64,000 nt of DNA from Taudactylus pleione (Eukaryota > Chordata > Amphibia > Anura > Myobatrachidae), in NCBI GenBank assembly GCA_031769625.1, contig JAUIMM010000739.1, positions 806,001-870,000 on the forward strand, in the 5' to 3' direction. Below the pieces are notes generated by a model that did not search any database, had not been told where the DNA came from, and saw only the letters and a program-made list of their open reading frames with translations. This document shows positions 20,846-33,235 of the stretch, in pieces; position 1 is the first letter of the stretch; every line of letters starts with the position of its first letter. A program made the position numbers and the translations under genes.

Positions 20846-20863
20846 CTTCACTACGAGCCCCCA
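20846..20863 (-). promoter_or_regulatory. ERV-B primer-binding site, tRNA-Pro type
   Basis: On the minus strand: TGGGGGCTCGTAGTGAAG. Eleven bases, TGGGGGCTCGT, match the tRNA-Pro primer site; the rest has diverged. Confidence 0.85.
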
Positions 20864-22009
20864 ACTAACGATACTGGATGAGAACCTCTATACACACCTT
20901 CCTATACCTTCTAATGTTCTGCCTATACCTTCTAAGGATGACGCTAATTTGCGTATGCAGTCATACCATAAATAAAAACTTCTTAGACGTGGAATCTGTG
21001 GTTCCAAAGCACAAGTGATATTCAGGTAAAAGTTCAGACAGTTACATGCAATTGATCAAGACACAATTTAGGCGCAAAAGGAAATTATACAGACCACAAG
21101 TACAGTATACGTACACAGGCGCTTCTGGACCCAGAGATAGGCATCAGCAAGAGACCTCTCGTCATTCAGCATTCAGCACGAAGACTGAGAACCAGCGTTC
21201 ATGCATTCATATTTATACCCCCCCAGAATAAACAGGACAAAAGGGAAGTCTGTTGCTGATATCATTGGTTCTCAGGGGTGAAGCATATGTTACAGAACAT
21301 TTAACAGGCTGGTTCAAACAGACTCTCCCTGCCTCTAACAGCTGGGGGTCTTCCTCTTCACGCCTCTCGTAGCATCCTAACAGTTGTTTCTAAAATATAC
21401 ATTTTGTTGCTTGTAGGCTCTGCGATCCATAACTCGGGAATGCATGATGCGATCTCCCCACCGATAACACCGGAATACTGTGAAAAGAATACGCATCAGT
21501 ACAACTCCAAACACGACTGGTTTAGCATGTATAATACCTTAGTTATCAAATATCTTTATGTCTTAGCATTTAAACTAACTGAACCTACTTAAATCATACA
21601 CTTTAAAGCTTATTGAACCTTATGTGTGAATATGTAATGTGTGGGTATCCAGGGTTTGATATGAGGACGCTAGTTAACTTGGGGCAGATGCGTGCGCATA
21701 AAGCTAATAAAACAGCGGTTTCATACAAAGTCCTATGCATTCGCTAATATGCGACTAGTTAACAGTGCTATTGTATGTATTAATGTGCGTATGGGAAATT
21801 ATGAAAAATGCAATCGCATGGTGCTATTAGTATTATCGCCACATGTACTAAAATGTGAGTTTACCTAAAATGGCGCTTAGGCGGCCATTCGCAAAATGGC
21901 GTCTTGCGATCTCATTTTCAAGATGGCGTCTTGCGGCAATTCGCAAGATGGCGTCGCTGCAATTAAATTTTAAACTGAACTTGTCTCAGCCAATTATTCA
22001 GCTTTGACA
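20864..22009 (-). repeat. ERV-B 5' LTR
   Basis: 1,146 bases between the primer site and the outer end TGTCAAAGCTG (minus strand). A TATAAATA box lies at 21,210-21,217, about 800 bases into U3. The outer end carries two or three copies of an AAGATGGCGTC-type repeat (plus strand 21,880-21,960). It directly abuts the first unit of the 35-bp array. Confidence 0.85.
21210..21217 (-). promoter_or_regulatory. ERV-B LTR TATA box
   Basis: TATAAATA on the minus strand preceded by seven G. Same position and context as in the ERV-A LTR. Confidence 0.65.
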
Positions 22010-23960
22010 GCGAGTTTGTATGTTCTCAGGCTCTATTACATTGGGCGAGTTTGTATGTTCTCGGGCTCTATTACATTGGACGAGTTTGTATGTTCTCGGG
22101 CTCCATTACATTGGGCGAGTTTGTATGTTCTTGGGCTCTATTACATTGGGTGAGTTTCCATGTTCTTGGGTTCTATTACATTGGGGGAGTTTCTATGTTC
22201 TCGGGCTCTATTACATTGGCCGAGTTTGTATGTTCTCGGGCTCTATTACATTGGGCGAGTTTGTATGTTCTCGGGCTCTATTACATTGGGCGAGTTTCCA
22301 TGTTCTCTGACTCTTACATTGGGCGAGTTTCCATGTTCTCAGGCTCTATTACATTGGGCGAGTTTCCATGTTCTCTGACTCTATTACATTGGGCGAGTTT
22401 CCATGTTCTCAGGCTCTATTACATTGGGCGAGTTTCCATGTTCTCGGGCTCTATTACATTGGGCGAGTTTCCATGTTCTCAGGCTCTATTACATTGGGGG
22501 AGTTTGTATGTTCTTGGGCTCTATTACATTGGGTGAGTTTGTATGTTCTCGGGCTCTATTACATTGGGAGAGTTTGTATGTTCTCAGGCTCTATTACATT
22601 GGCCGAGTTTGTATGTTCTCAGGCTCTATTACATTGGGGGGTTTATATGTTCTCGGGCACTATTACATTGGGCGAGTTTGTATGTTTTCGGGCACTATTA
22701 CATTGGGCGAGTTTGTATGTTCTCAGGCTCTATTACATTTGGTGAGTTTGTATGTTCTCGGGCTCTATTACATTGGGCGAGTTTCCATGTTCTCAGGCTC
22801 TATTACATTGGGCGAGTTTGTGTGTTCTCGGGCTCTATTACATTGGGCGAGTTTCCATGTTCTCTGACTCTTACATTGGGCGAGTTTCCATGTTCTCAGG
22901 CTCTATTACATTGGGCGAGTTTCCATGTTCTCTGACTCTATTACATTGGGCGAGTTTGTGTGTTCTCGGGCTCTATTACATTGGGCGAGTTTCCATGTTC
23001 TCTGACTCTTACATTGGGCGAGTTTCCATGTTCTCAGGCTCTATTACATTGGGGGAGTTTCCATGTTCTCAGGCTCTATTACATTGGGCGAGTTTCCATG
23101 TTCTCGGGCTCTATTACATTGGGCGAGTTTCCATGTTCTCAGGCTCTATTACATTGGGGGAGTTTGTATGTTCTTGGGCTCTATTACATTGGGTGAGTTT
23201 GTATGTTCTCGGGCTCTATTACATTGGGAGAGTTTGTATGTTCTCAGGCTCTATTACATTGGCCGAGTTTGTATGTTCTCAGGCTCTATTACATTGGGGG
23301 GTTTATATGTTCTCGGGCACTATTACATTGGGCGAGTTTGTATGTTTTCGGGCACTATTACATTGGGCGAGTTTGTATGTTCTCAGGCTCTATTACATTT
23401 GGTGAGTTTGTATGTTCTCGGGCTTTATTACATTGGGCGAGTTTCCATGTTCTCAGGCTCTATTACATTGGGGGTTTATATGTTCTCAGGCTCTATTACA
23501 TTGGGGGGTTTATATGTTCTCAGGCTCTATTATATTGGGGGAGTTTGTATGTTCTCGGGCTCTATTACATTGGTGAGTTTGTATGTTCTCAGGGTCTATT
23601 ACATTGGGGGGTTTATATGTTCTCAGGCTCTATTACATTGGGTGAGTTTTTATGTTCTCAGGCTCTATTATATTGGGGGAGTTTGTATGTTCTCGGGCTC
23701 TATTACATTGGGGGAGTTTGTATGTTCTCGGGCTCTATTACATTGGTGAGTTTGTATGTCTCGGGGTCTATTACATTGGGGGGTTTATATGTTCTCAGGC
23801 TCTATTACATTGGGTGAGTTTTTATATTCTCAGGCTCTATTATATTGGGGGAGTTTGTATGTTCTCGGGCTCTATTACATTGGGGGAGTTTGTATGTTCT
23901 CGGGCTCTATTACATTGGGAGAGTTTGTATGTTCTCAGACTCTATTACATTGGCCGAGTT
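22010..23960. repeat. Minisatellite, 35-bp unit, ~55 copies
   Basis: The unit contains TTTGTATGTTCTCGGG and CTCTATTACATTGGGCGAG. Variants differ by GTATG/CCATG and by single-base indels. Larger blocks recur, for example 22,490-22,745 and 23,150-23,405, almost identical and 660 bases apart. Repetitive frames in all three phases arise because 35 is not a multiple of 3; none is a gene. Confidence 0.97.
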
Positions 23961-24359
23961 TAATAAGTGTGAGAAAACTGTGACATTTTCATGACTCTCA
24001 CCCTATTACATTTGGCCACAGGTGTCTGTCTACAGTCCGGTATCTGTTTCTTGTAATCTCATAATAGTGTAGCTCAGGGAGCTGTAGGGACTTCTGTCTT
24101 AGACTTCCTTTTTCACTGATAGCTCCGGTGTGACCTAGATCTTAAACTTTTTAATGTAATAGTATACAATATACCGTATGATATATCGTTCCGACGTGGA
24201 TCGGAACAATATACAGTATACATCATATAGTGTGTATGTCCAATCCGACATTTACGATGGTCGTTACTCGCCTCGTCCCATCTACTGTTCTGCAAATCAG
24301 AAGGGATGATGGAATGAACAATGCAATGCTGTTACATACGGATCGTGTAGTGTGTACGG
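23961..24359. other. Array flank with MITE end
   Basis: At 23,985-24,018 the sequence CTCACCCTATTACATTTGG followed by CCACAG matches the end of the small MITE at 11,446-11,522. A palindrome around GTTCCGAC-GTGGATCGGAAC lies near 24,188-24,207. No gene was seen. Confidence 0.5.
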
Positions 24360-26850
24360 CTGGCGGAATGTTGTTACATCGCATCGCACCGTCGCTGGGT
24401 CGCACATCGTGCAGTATGTTGTTACATCGCATCGCACCGTCGCTGGGTCGCACATCGTACAGTATGTTGTTACATCGCATCGCACCGTCGCTGGGTCGCA
24501 CATCGTACAGTATGTTGTTACATCGCATCGCACCGTCGCTGGGTCGCACATCGTACATTGTGTTGTTACATCGCATCGCTGGGTCGCTGGGTCGCACATT
24601 GTACAGTGTGTTGTTACATCGCATCGCACCGTCGCTGGGTCACACATGGTACAGTGTGTTGTTACATCGCATCGCACCGTCGCTGGGTCGCACATGGTAC
24701 AGTGTGTTGTTACATCGTATCGCACCGTCGCTGGGTCGCACATGGCATAGTGTGTTGTTACATCGAATCGCACCGTCGTTGGGTCGCACATCGTACAGTG
24801 TGTTGTTACATCGCATCGCACCGTCGCTGGGTCGCACATGGTACAGTGTGTTGTTACATCGTATCGCACCGTCGCTGGGTCGCACATGGCATAATGTGTT
24901 GTTACATCGCATCGCACTGTCGCTGGGTCGCACATCGTACAGTATGTTGTTGCATCGCACCGTCGCTGGGTCGCACATCGTACAGTATGTTGTTACATCG
25001 CATCGCACCATCGCTGGGTCGCACATCGTACAGTATGTTGTTATATCGCATCACACCGTCGCTGGGTCGCACATCGTACAGTGTGTTGTTACATCGCATC
25101 GAACTGTCGCTGGGTAGCACATCGTACAGTGTGTTGTTACATAGCATCGCACCGTTGCTGGGTCGCACATGGTACAGTGTGTTGTTACATCGTATCGCAC
25201 CGTCGCTGGGTTGCACATGGCATAGTGTGTTGTTACATCGCATCGCACTGTCGCTGGGTCGCACATCGTACAGTATGTTGTTGCATCGCACCGTCGCTGG
25301 GTCGCACATCGTACAGTATGCTGTTACATCGCATCACACCGTCGCTGGGTCGCACATCGTACATTGTGTTGTTACATCGCATCGCTGGGTCGCACATTGT
25401 ACAGTGTGTTGTTACATCGCATCGCACCGTCACTGGGTCGCACATGGTACAGTGTGTTGTTACATCGCATCGCACCGTCGCTGGGTCGCACATGGTACAG
25501 TGTGTTGTTACATCGTATCGCACCGTCGCTGGGTCGCACATGGCATAGTGTGTTGTTACATCGCATCGCACTGTCACTGGGTCGCACATCGTACAGTATG
25601 TTGTTACATCGCATCGCACCGTCGCTGGGTCGCACATCGTACAGTATGTTGTTAGATCGCATCGCACCATCGCTGGGTCGCACATCGTACAGTATGTTGT
25701 TACATCGCATCGCACCATCGCTGGGTCGCACATCGTACAGTATGTTGTTACATCGCATCGCACCGTCGCTGGGTCACACATCGTACAGTATGTTGTTACA
25801 TCGCATCGCACCGTCGCTGGGTCGCACATCGTACAGTGTGCTGTTACATAGCATCGCACCGTCGCTGGGTTGCACATGGCATAGTGTGTTGTTACATCGC
25901 ATCGCACCGTCGCTGGGTCGCACATCGTACATTGTGTTGTTACATCGCATCGCACCGTCGCTGGGTCGCACATGGTATAGTGTGTTGTTACATCACATCG
26001 CACCGTCGCTGGGTCGCACATCGTACATTGTGTTGTTACATCGCATCACACTGTCGCTGGGTCACACATCGTACATTGTGTTGTTACATCGCATCACTGG
26101 GTCGCTGGGTCGCACATTGTACAGTGTGTTGTTACATCGCATCGCACCATCGCTGGGTCGCACATGGTACAGTGTGTTGTTACATCGCATCGCACCGTCG
26201 CTGGGTCGCACATGGTACAGTGTGTTGTTACATCGTATCACACCGTCGCTGGGTCGCACATGGCATAGTGTGTTGTTACATCGAATCGCACCGTCACTGG
26301 GTTGCACATCGTACAGTGTGTTGTTACATCGCATCGCACCGTCGCTGGGTCGCACATGGTACAGTGTGTTGTTACATCCTATCGCACCGTCGCTGGGTCG
26401 CACATGGCATAGTGTGTTGTTACATCGCATCGCACTGTCGCTGGGTCGCACATCGTACAGTATGTTGTTACATCGCATCGCACCGTCGCTGGGTCGCACA
26501 TCGTACAGTATGTTGTTACATCGCATCGCACCGTCGCTGGGTCGCACATCGTACAGTGTGTTGTTACATCGCATCGCACCGTCACTGGGTCGCACATCGT
26601 ACAGTGTGTTGTTACATAGCATCGCACCGTCGCTGGGTCGCACATGGCATAGTGTGTTGTTACATCGCATCGCACCGTCGCTGGGTCGCACATCGTACAT
26701 TGTGTTGTTACATCGCATCGTACCGTCGCTGGGTCGCGCATGGCATAGTGTGTTGTTACATCGCATCGCAGCGTCGCTGGGTCGCACATCGTACATTGTG
26801 TTGTTACATCGCATCGCACCGTCGCTGGGCCGCACATGGCATAGTGTGTA
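24360..26850. repeat. Minisatellite, 48-bp unit, ~52 copies, CpG-rich
   Basis: The unit contains GTTACATCGCATCGCACC then GTCGCTGGGTCGCACATCG and TACAGTGTGTT. Because 48 is a multiple of 3 and the unit lacks stops in several frames, long open frames of 16-residue repeats appear on both strands. They are not genes. The unit has about seven CpG, high for vertebrate DNA. The right edge reads CATAGTGTGTACCTAGCTT, resembling the end of the MITE at 42,743-42,821. Confidence 0.97.
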
Positions 26851-28821
26851 CCTAGCTTGGCAGTAGCCTGTATGTTCCCTAATATAAGATCCGGGTTATA
26901 CTGAATCTAGCGATACTTACTGCAGCGGAGACCTGAGATAAGCTGCCGGGTTGCAACGTTTAAGTCAATTCATATCTAAAAATAAATATAAATCAAGAAA
27001 AGAAAAATCAGAAAAAGTTATTTTGGAAATGACTACGGTGGTTTATTGTGTGAAACTATTTGTCCCAGTGAAACTTGTAAAAGGTGAACTCCCAAGAAAA
27101 GTCACATATCTGTACAGTAACTTGTAAGTACAATGTTGGCCTGAGGTAAAATAATATATTTAGCATCATTGAAATATGATTTAGTCTTCTGAACTCAACA
27201 GACAGCAAAGCAGTATTACCGCGGGTGTATCTATAATGGGTTCCGGGTGTGCGGTGGGCATGGGTCCCTGGGTCCAGGGGGGCCTCGCACCACACACCCT
27301 GCACCCAATACTGACCACTTTGTCTGTGCCACAGATATCACCGGGAGCCTGGAGCGAGCAGATATCACTGGAACCATGGTGCAGACGCCATGTTTACGGA
27401 GATCTGTGCCTGAACAATACAGAAATCACAGGAAATAAAGGCGTCTGCGCCATTTTCTCTGAGATCAGCACGTGCGCAGTAGACTATGGTACAGGCTTGC
27501 TGAGAGGTTCAATGAGCGACCAATGTTTCCTCTTTTGTACGTAAGCGGCGGATGTGAGATGCTGGAGGCGGGCGTCTCTGTGCACAAGATGGCGGCTGAG
27601 TCATTAGCATATTTTTGCAAGTTACAGGACCACAGCAGCGACCATTGTGTGCATCTCTGTATCAGGTCCTATGTGTGACAAAAACAAACCACTGCGGCAT
27701 CACTATCAGATGTCTACCATTGGTGGCAAAGCCATCGACCACTTGTGGCAAACCATCGATGTTTGCTGACCATTGGTAGTCCGTGGCCATCCCTACTCGC
27801 AATACTTCACTCCCTATTCTCTAGATACATGCGTTTGTATTTCTCAATTGCTTTATTGATCTGAACAATTTGTCCCCATGTCCCAAACCTGTGGTGTATC
27901 CAGACGCGATGTACCCTTCTATATCTCCAATAAACTTTAATTAAAAAAGTAAATACATCTGATTTGTTTTTCTCCTAAAATACAGCTGATACAGCCTAAT
28001 TTACTCCTCACTGTTACCAATGTGCGGACTGTTACCAATGTGCGGACTGTTACTGTTGTCTGATTCAATCTTTTTATTACATTACTTGCGCTTATTATTA
28101 TTATGTTCTCAGTAGTAGCGGCTCCTTACCTGTCTGTAATTGTGCGCATGTGCAGGACCGCAATCCCACGCAGGCGCACAAATTACCAAACTGGCCGGCT
28201 TCTAGGGACCGCTTCAGCTGCAGCCCCTAGAAGCCTCATAGGGCTGCTGTTATAGCAGGGGGCTGGCAGTCACAGGGGGAGAAAATACTTCCCCATGGGG
28301 CTGCCTGTTCAGCTGTGATAGGGAACGCTGCCCATTGAAGTCACTGCCACGGCTACAGTCATTGCAGATGGTGAATCTTGAATCTTACTGGGGGGGGGGG
28401 GGGCTTCAGTCCTGCAGCCCCCAGGGTAAAATCCACCACAAGAAGCTTAGTAATACACTTTCCTGTAAAGGTTACGTTCAGGTGCACCATGCGTCACATT
28501 GAATGCACAGGGAGGAGGCTGGGTTTTCAGTGCATGTAATTAGCCAGAGAATTGTAGTTATTTTGTGGGGAGGAAAAGACTGCACCCACCTATTAAAGGG
28601 GAGCACCTCCCTAAATACGCCTTAGCCCCTCACACAGCTCATTTACATCATCCTATACCGCAATACCACAACGCATCTGGGTGTGACTTGTGTGCCTAAT
28701 CCACACCTAGCAACAGAGGCCCTGCTCCGAATAACTCCTCCCACCCTCATCCCTACACACTTCTGTGTAACAATAGGTGTATTGGTGTAATGTAAGAATA
28801 AAATATCCACGTTTAACATTA
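26851..28821. other. Mixed unassigned sequence
   Basis: No gene was recognised. A dispersed-repeat piece at about 27,222-27,310 (GGGTGTATCTATAATGGGT) recurs inverted at 55,365-55,400. An AATAAA lies near 27,930, and a run of 13-14 G at about 28,390-28,403. Short frames at 27,236-27,678 are not supported by any recognised motif. Confidence 0.4.
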
Positions 28822-29372
28822 GGAGATTTATCAAACCTTCTAAAGACGACAAGTGAGGTGTTTCCCATAGTAACCCGTTAGCATATCTATAATGGGAAAA
28901 GTGCTCTAAGGCATACTTGCCTACCCTCCCGATATGGTCGGGAGCCTCCCGAAAATCGGGTGCCGCTCCCGACCTCCTGGGAAGGCAGGCAAGTCTCCCG
29001 GCAGCTGCCGACCCCTCCTGCCCCCCACCGCCCCCGTTTTCTGGCCACGCCCCCCAGTCAAGCTGATCTGGCTGTTTCCTCCCTGAAGGGGCAGCCAGAT
29101 AGTCGGCAAGCATGCTCTAAGGGCCCCCATATAATTATAATTAACTATCCGGCCTGCGCTGGCACAAAGCCAGAGTCTACTGCGCCACCAGAGAGGAGGG
29201 GGCCTATATGGAGCCAGCACACGTGCCCACTCCTCTTTCAAACCACCCCTGTAGTAATCAGATTCTCAACATCATTCATCTACTACATTCTATAAAATGA
29301 TAGGTAGAAGCTGATTGGTTGCTATGGGCAATGCCTCCACTTGTCATCTTCAGAAGGTTTGATAAATCTCCC
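28822..29372. mobile_element. Palindromic MITE (GGAGATTTATCAAACCTTC ends) with inner repeat
   Basis: Left GGAGATTTATCAAACCTTC and right GAAGGTTTGATAAATCTCC are inverted, and the arms continue with CATAGTAACC / GGTTGCTATGG. Between them, 28,912-29,115 holds a separate GC-rich segment rich in TCCCG/CGGGA, probably a second inserted repeat. No transposase is present. Confidence 0.75.
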
Positions 29373-29377
29373 ACTTA

Positions 29378-30246
29378 GGGGCATATTCAATTAGACGCAA
29401 AAATTCCCGTACTTTTCGCCTGCTGGACTTTTCGCCGACATCGCTGGTTTACCATGCGAAAAAGTATCGCGCGCGTCCCCGCTTATCCCCGTATTCAATT
29501 CGAAATCGGCAAAATCGGGACCCGGCAAAACGCAAACAGGCGAAACGTGCTGTCAGATTTGGGGTAATCAGCTTGACACCCCCCAAACGATGCACTGACA
29601 TTGGGGAACTCTATAGATACCCCCGAATAGGCCGGCTGAAGGTATTTGGGGTAGATAAATGCTCTCAATAACTGCTAATTAGCGCCTTTGCACAAGTGGT
29701 GAAGAACAGCATTTTGGAGGGTTTTCTGGTGAAAATAACCAGCCCCAGCAAATTTGGGGTACATGAAAATGGTGTCTAGCATATTTTAAAGTTGCTATAG
29801 GGAAGTTTTTAAAAATGTAGAAAATTCACCTGCCGCAACCACCTGCAAACTTAAAAACACCTGGGGCATACTTGGGGACCCCCCTGGAGTTTATTTCACT
29901 AGTTTTTTAATTTGTCCCCCAACTTTGTACTTTTTCGCCCCCAAAATTAAAGTACTTTTTTTGGGGTGATCTAAAGTATTTTTTTAATTTTTTTTTACGC
30001 AGTTTACCTTTGGGGGACTGTCCAGTGGGTGCAGGGTTTTTTTTCCAAAGTGTACACCCCAAAACCCCAATTCTACACTTTTTTTCGACACCTATTCACT
30101 TTTTCGCAGGTTCCATTGCATTGAGTTTCTGCACCAGTGAAAAGTCTCCGGAATTGAAAACGGAGGAAACTTCGCATGGCGAAATGACGTCACTCGCAAA
30201 ACTTTATAGCTGAAAACGGCTTTTCGCTGCTAATTGAATACGGCCC
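29378..30246. mobile_element. 869-bp MITE (GGGGCATATTCAATTAG ends)
   Basis: The left end GGGGCATATTCAATTAG and right end CTAATTGAATACGGCCC are inverted repeats flanked by TTA and TAA (TA shared). Short A/T-rich, G/C-homopolymer-containing interior without a transposase frame. It starts six bases after the previous MITE. Confidence 0.8.
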
Positions 30247-30261
30247 TAAGTACATGCAGAT

Positions 30262-32106
30262 CAATGTATACAGACCCTCCAACATGACCCATTCCATTAG
30301 GTACACAATGCTCTACTCCTGGACTTTCCTCTTATTTTATTATTGCAGCCACCTGTGTTAAAACACCTGTCTCATCCATTACCTAGCTCACCACAGGTGG
30401 CTGCAATCATACATTAGGTGGGAAGCACAGGAGCAGAGCATTGTGTACCTGGTGGAAGGGGTCATATTGGAGGGTAGGTGGGAAGACCAGGAGCAGAGCA
30501 TTGTGTACCTGATGGGAGGGGTCATGTTGGAGGGTAGGTGGGAAGTCCAGGAGCAGAGCATTGTGTACCTGATGGGAGGGGTCATGTTGGAGGGTAGCTG
30601 GGAAGACCAGGAGAAGAGCATTGTGTACCTGGTGGAAGGGGTCATGTTGGAGGGTAGGTGGGAAGACCAGGAGCAGAGCATTATGTACCTGGTGGAAGGG
30701 GTCATGTTGGATGGTAGGTGGGAAGACCAGGAGCAAAGCATTGTGTACCTGATGGGAGGGGTCATGTTGGAGGCTAGGTGGGAAGACCAGGAGCGGAGCA
30801 TTGTGTACCTGGTGGAAGGGGTCATGTTGGAGGGTAGGTGGGAAGACCTGTCTCATCCATTACCTAGCTCACCACAGGTGGCTGTAATCATACATTAGGT
30901 GGGAAGCCCAGGAGCAGAGCATTGTGTACCTGGTGGAAGGGGTCATGTTGGAGGGTAAGTGGGAAGACCAGGAGCAGAGCATTGTGTACCTGATGGGAGG
31001 GGTCATGTTGGAGGGTAGCTGGGAAGACCAGGAGTGGAGCATTGTGTACCTGGTGGAAGGGGTCATGTTGGAGGGTAGGTGGGATGACCAGGAGCGAAGC
31101 ATTGTGTACCTGATGGGAGGGGTCATGTTGGAGGGTAGGTGGGAAGACCAGGAGCGGAGCATTGTGTATCTGGTGGAAGGGGTCATGTTGGATGGTAGGT
31201 GGGAAGACCAGGAGCAAAGCATTGTGTACCTGATGGGAGGGGTCATGTTGGAGGCTAGGTGGGAAGACCAGGAGCAGAGCATTTTGTACCTGGTGGAAGG
31301 GGTCATGTTGGAGGGTAGGTGGGAAGACCTGTCTCATCCATTACCTAGCTCACCACAGGTGGCTGTAATCATACATTAGGTGGGAAGCCCAGGAGCAGAG
31401 CATTGTGTACCTGGTGGAAGGGGTAATGTTGGAGGGTAGGTGGGAAGTCCAGGAGCAGAGCATTGTGTACCTGATGGGAGGGGTCATGTTGGAGGGTAGC
31501 TGGGAAGACCAGGAGCGGAGCATTGTGTACCTGGTGGAACGGGTTATGTTGGAGGGTAGGTGGGATGACCAGGAGCGAAGCATTGTGTACCTGATGGGAG
31601 GGGTCATGTTGGAGGGTAGGTGGGAAGACCAGGAGCGGAGCATTGTGTACCTGGTGGAAGGGGTCATGTTGGAGGGTAGGTGGGAAGTCCAGGAGCAGAG
31701 CATTGTGTACCTGATGGGAGGGGTCATGTTGGAGGGTAGGTGGGAAGACCAGGAGCAGAGCATTATGTACCTGGTGGAAGGGGTCATGTTGGATGGTAGG
31801 TGGGAAGACCAGGAGCAAAGCATTGTGTACCTGATGGGAGGGGTCATGTTGGAGGCTAGGTGGGAAGACCAGGAGCAGAGCATTGTGTACCTGGTGGAAG
31901 GGGTCATGTTGGAGGGTAGGTGGGAAGACCAGGAGCAGAGCATTGTGTACCTGGTGGAAGGGGTCATGTTGGAGGGTAGGTGGGAAGACCAGGAGCGGAG
32001 CATTGTGTACCTGGTGGAAGGGGTCATGTTGGAGGGTAGGTGGGAAGACCAGGAGCGGAGCATTGTGTACCTGGTGGAAGGGTCATGTTGGAGGGTCTGT
32101 GTATAG
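30262..32106. mobile_element. Palindromic MITE expanded into a 60-bp minisatellite
   Basis: The outer ends are inverted: TATACAGACCCTCCAACATG at the left and CATGTTGGAGGGTCTGTGTA at the right. The left arm (30,264-30,330) is present once. The inverse right arm is repeated about 27 times as a 60-bp unit (30,419-32,095) containing GGAGCAGAGCATTGTGTACC and GGGGTCATGTTGGAGGGTAG. A central segment (CACAGGTGGCTG region) recurs at about 30,366, 30,847 and 31,328, making a 481-bp higher-order unit. Multiple open frames are incidental. Confidence 0.92.
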
Positions 32107-32171
32107 TCTCTGTTCTACGCTATTATATCAAGCTTCACAAGAGGTTCCATTCAAAGGGGTCTATTTACTAA

Positions 32172-32508
32172 AGGTGCATACACACGGTACGATCTGTACA
32201 ACCAACGACTTGAAAGATATCTTTTAAAGTTATCGTTCATAAATATCGTTCATAGATCGTTCAAAGATCTTTCAAATATATCTTTCAGTGAGTCATCCTG
32301 CCACATCTCTGAACAGGGAAAATTGATGATATCGTCCAAGTTGGCCGGCATGCATGGACGATGAAAGATATCTTTATCGTCCATGCAGGTACGCGCATCG
32401 TTGGACGATCGTTCACTGCCTTAAAATGAACAATATGAACGATATATCGTTCAACAATATCGTTATCATTCATATCGTTCTGGAAAATCGTCTGGTGTGT
32501 ATGCAGCA
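32172..32508. mobile_element. MITE copy (GGTGCATACACACGGT family), first
   Basis: It begins AGGTGCATACACACGGTACG and ends near CTGGTGTGTATGCAGC. The TAA at 32,169-32,171 recurs at 32,761-32,763 after the second copy. The interior is rich in ATCGTTC/GAACGAT pairs. Non-autonomous. Confidence 0.75.
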
Positions 32509-32511
32509 TTA

Positions 32512-32760
32512 TGGTGCATACACACGGTCAGATATGTCAGATGAAAGATTGATCGATTTTTGCTTTATTAAAATGAATGAAATCGACCAAATCTGGCTGC
32601 AAACACATCAGATGTCAGATATCGCTATCTGACATGCGGGAACGCGCATCGCTCATCGTTCATTGTTGTCCACATTTCAGATTTTTCTTTCAGATATGAA
32701 CGATTTTTAAAATCGTTATTGTACAGATCTGAAGAAAAATCTGACCGTGTGTATGCACCA
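32512..32760. mobile_element. MITE copy (GGTGCATACACACGGT family), second
   Basis: TGGTGCATACACACGGTCAG and its inverse CTGACCGTGTGTATGCACCA are perfect over 20 bases, flanked by TA on both sides. It lies in tandem with the first copy. Confidence 0.85.
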
Positions 32761-32781
32761 TAAGCCTTGGATGGAGATAAA

Positions 32782-33235
32782 GGGCCTGATTCAGACCCAC
32801 TCACGAGCGGCTGTCCGCTCGCAAGTGGGTCGATGGTGTGCACTGCGCATGCGCACGACGGAGGGAGCCACGACGAGCAAAGGACTTTCCTTCGCTCGTT
32901 GTGTCTGATCAAAGGGGGCTTGCTGTCGATGTTGATTGACAGCACGCCCCCTTTGGTGGGCGTGCCGGGGGCGTGCCTGCGAGACGGAGGCGTTCCCAAG
33001 GGAACGCCTACCGTCAGAAGCCGGCCCCACTGACATCACTAGTGATGTCAGTGGGAGTGATTTTGGCTCTGATACCATCAGAGACCATCGCGACCATCAT
33101 CCTGCACGCTCGTATATGCTGTGGGTGGTGACCCACAGCTATACGAGCGTCCAGGAGGACGCTCCATATTAATGGATGTGGGCCCTGATTCAGAGCAAGC
33201 GCTCTGGTCAGAGCGTCCGGCTCTGAATCAGGGCC
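32782..33235 (+). mobile_element. Hairpin-chain MITE, copy 3
   Basis: Ends GGGCCTGATTCAGACCC and GGCTCTGAATCAGGGCC, flanked by AAA on both sides. Hairpins in order include about 32,866-32,898 (CGACGAGC stem), 32,921-32,942, a GGCGTTCCC/GGGAACGCC stem (32,988-33,007), the 24-base perfect palindrome ACTGACATCACTAGTGATGT+CAGT (33,028-33,051), and 33,106-33,150 with a stem of about 20 bp. Confidence 0.9.

Larger units (their letters stand above)
11565..22009 (-). mobile_element. ERV-B: nearly full-length class I ERV
   Basis: In sense order (right to left): 5' LTR 20,864-22,009, tRNA-Pro-type primer site, leader, gag, an in-frame UAG, protease/RT, RNase H, integrase, env, and a truncated 3' LTR at 11,565-11,633. 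The gammaretroviral type is supported by the primer site, single CCHC knuckle, UAG arrangement, GPY/F integrase end and CXXC-containing surface subunit. Gag and pol are multiply interrupted; env is open. The truncated 3' LTR prevents a target-duplication or LTR-divergence test. Confidence 0.92.

Noticed and set aside
22010..23960. CRISPR-like regular repeats
   Set aside because: There are no unique spacers between constant repeats; units are contiguous and vary by point changes. The DNA is eukaryotic. The same applies to the other arrays.
25364..26866. A 500-codon open frame with 16-residue repeats
   Set aside because: It comes from the 48-bp satellite unit, which is open in several frames on both strands.
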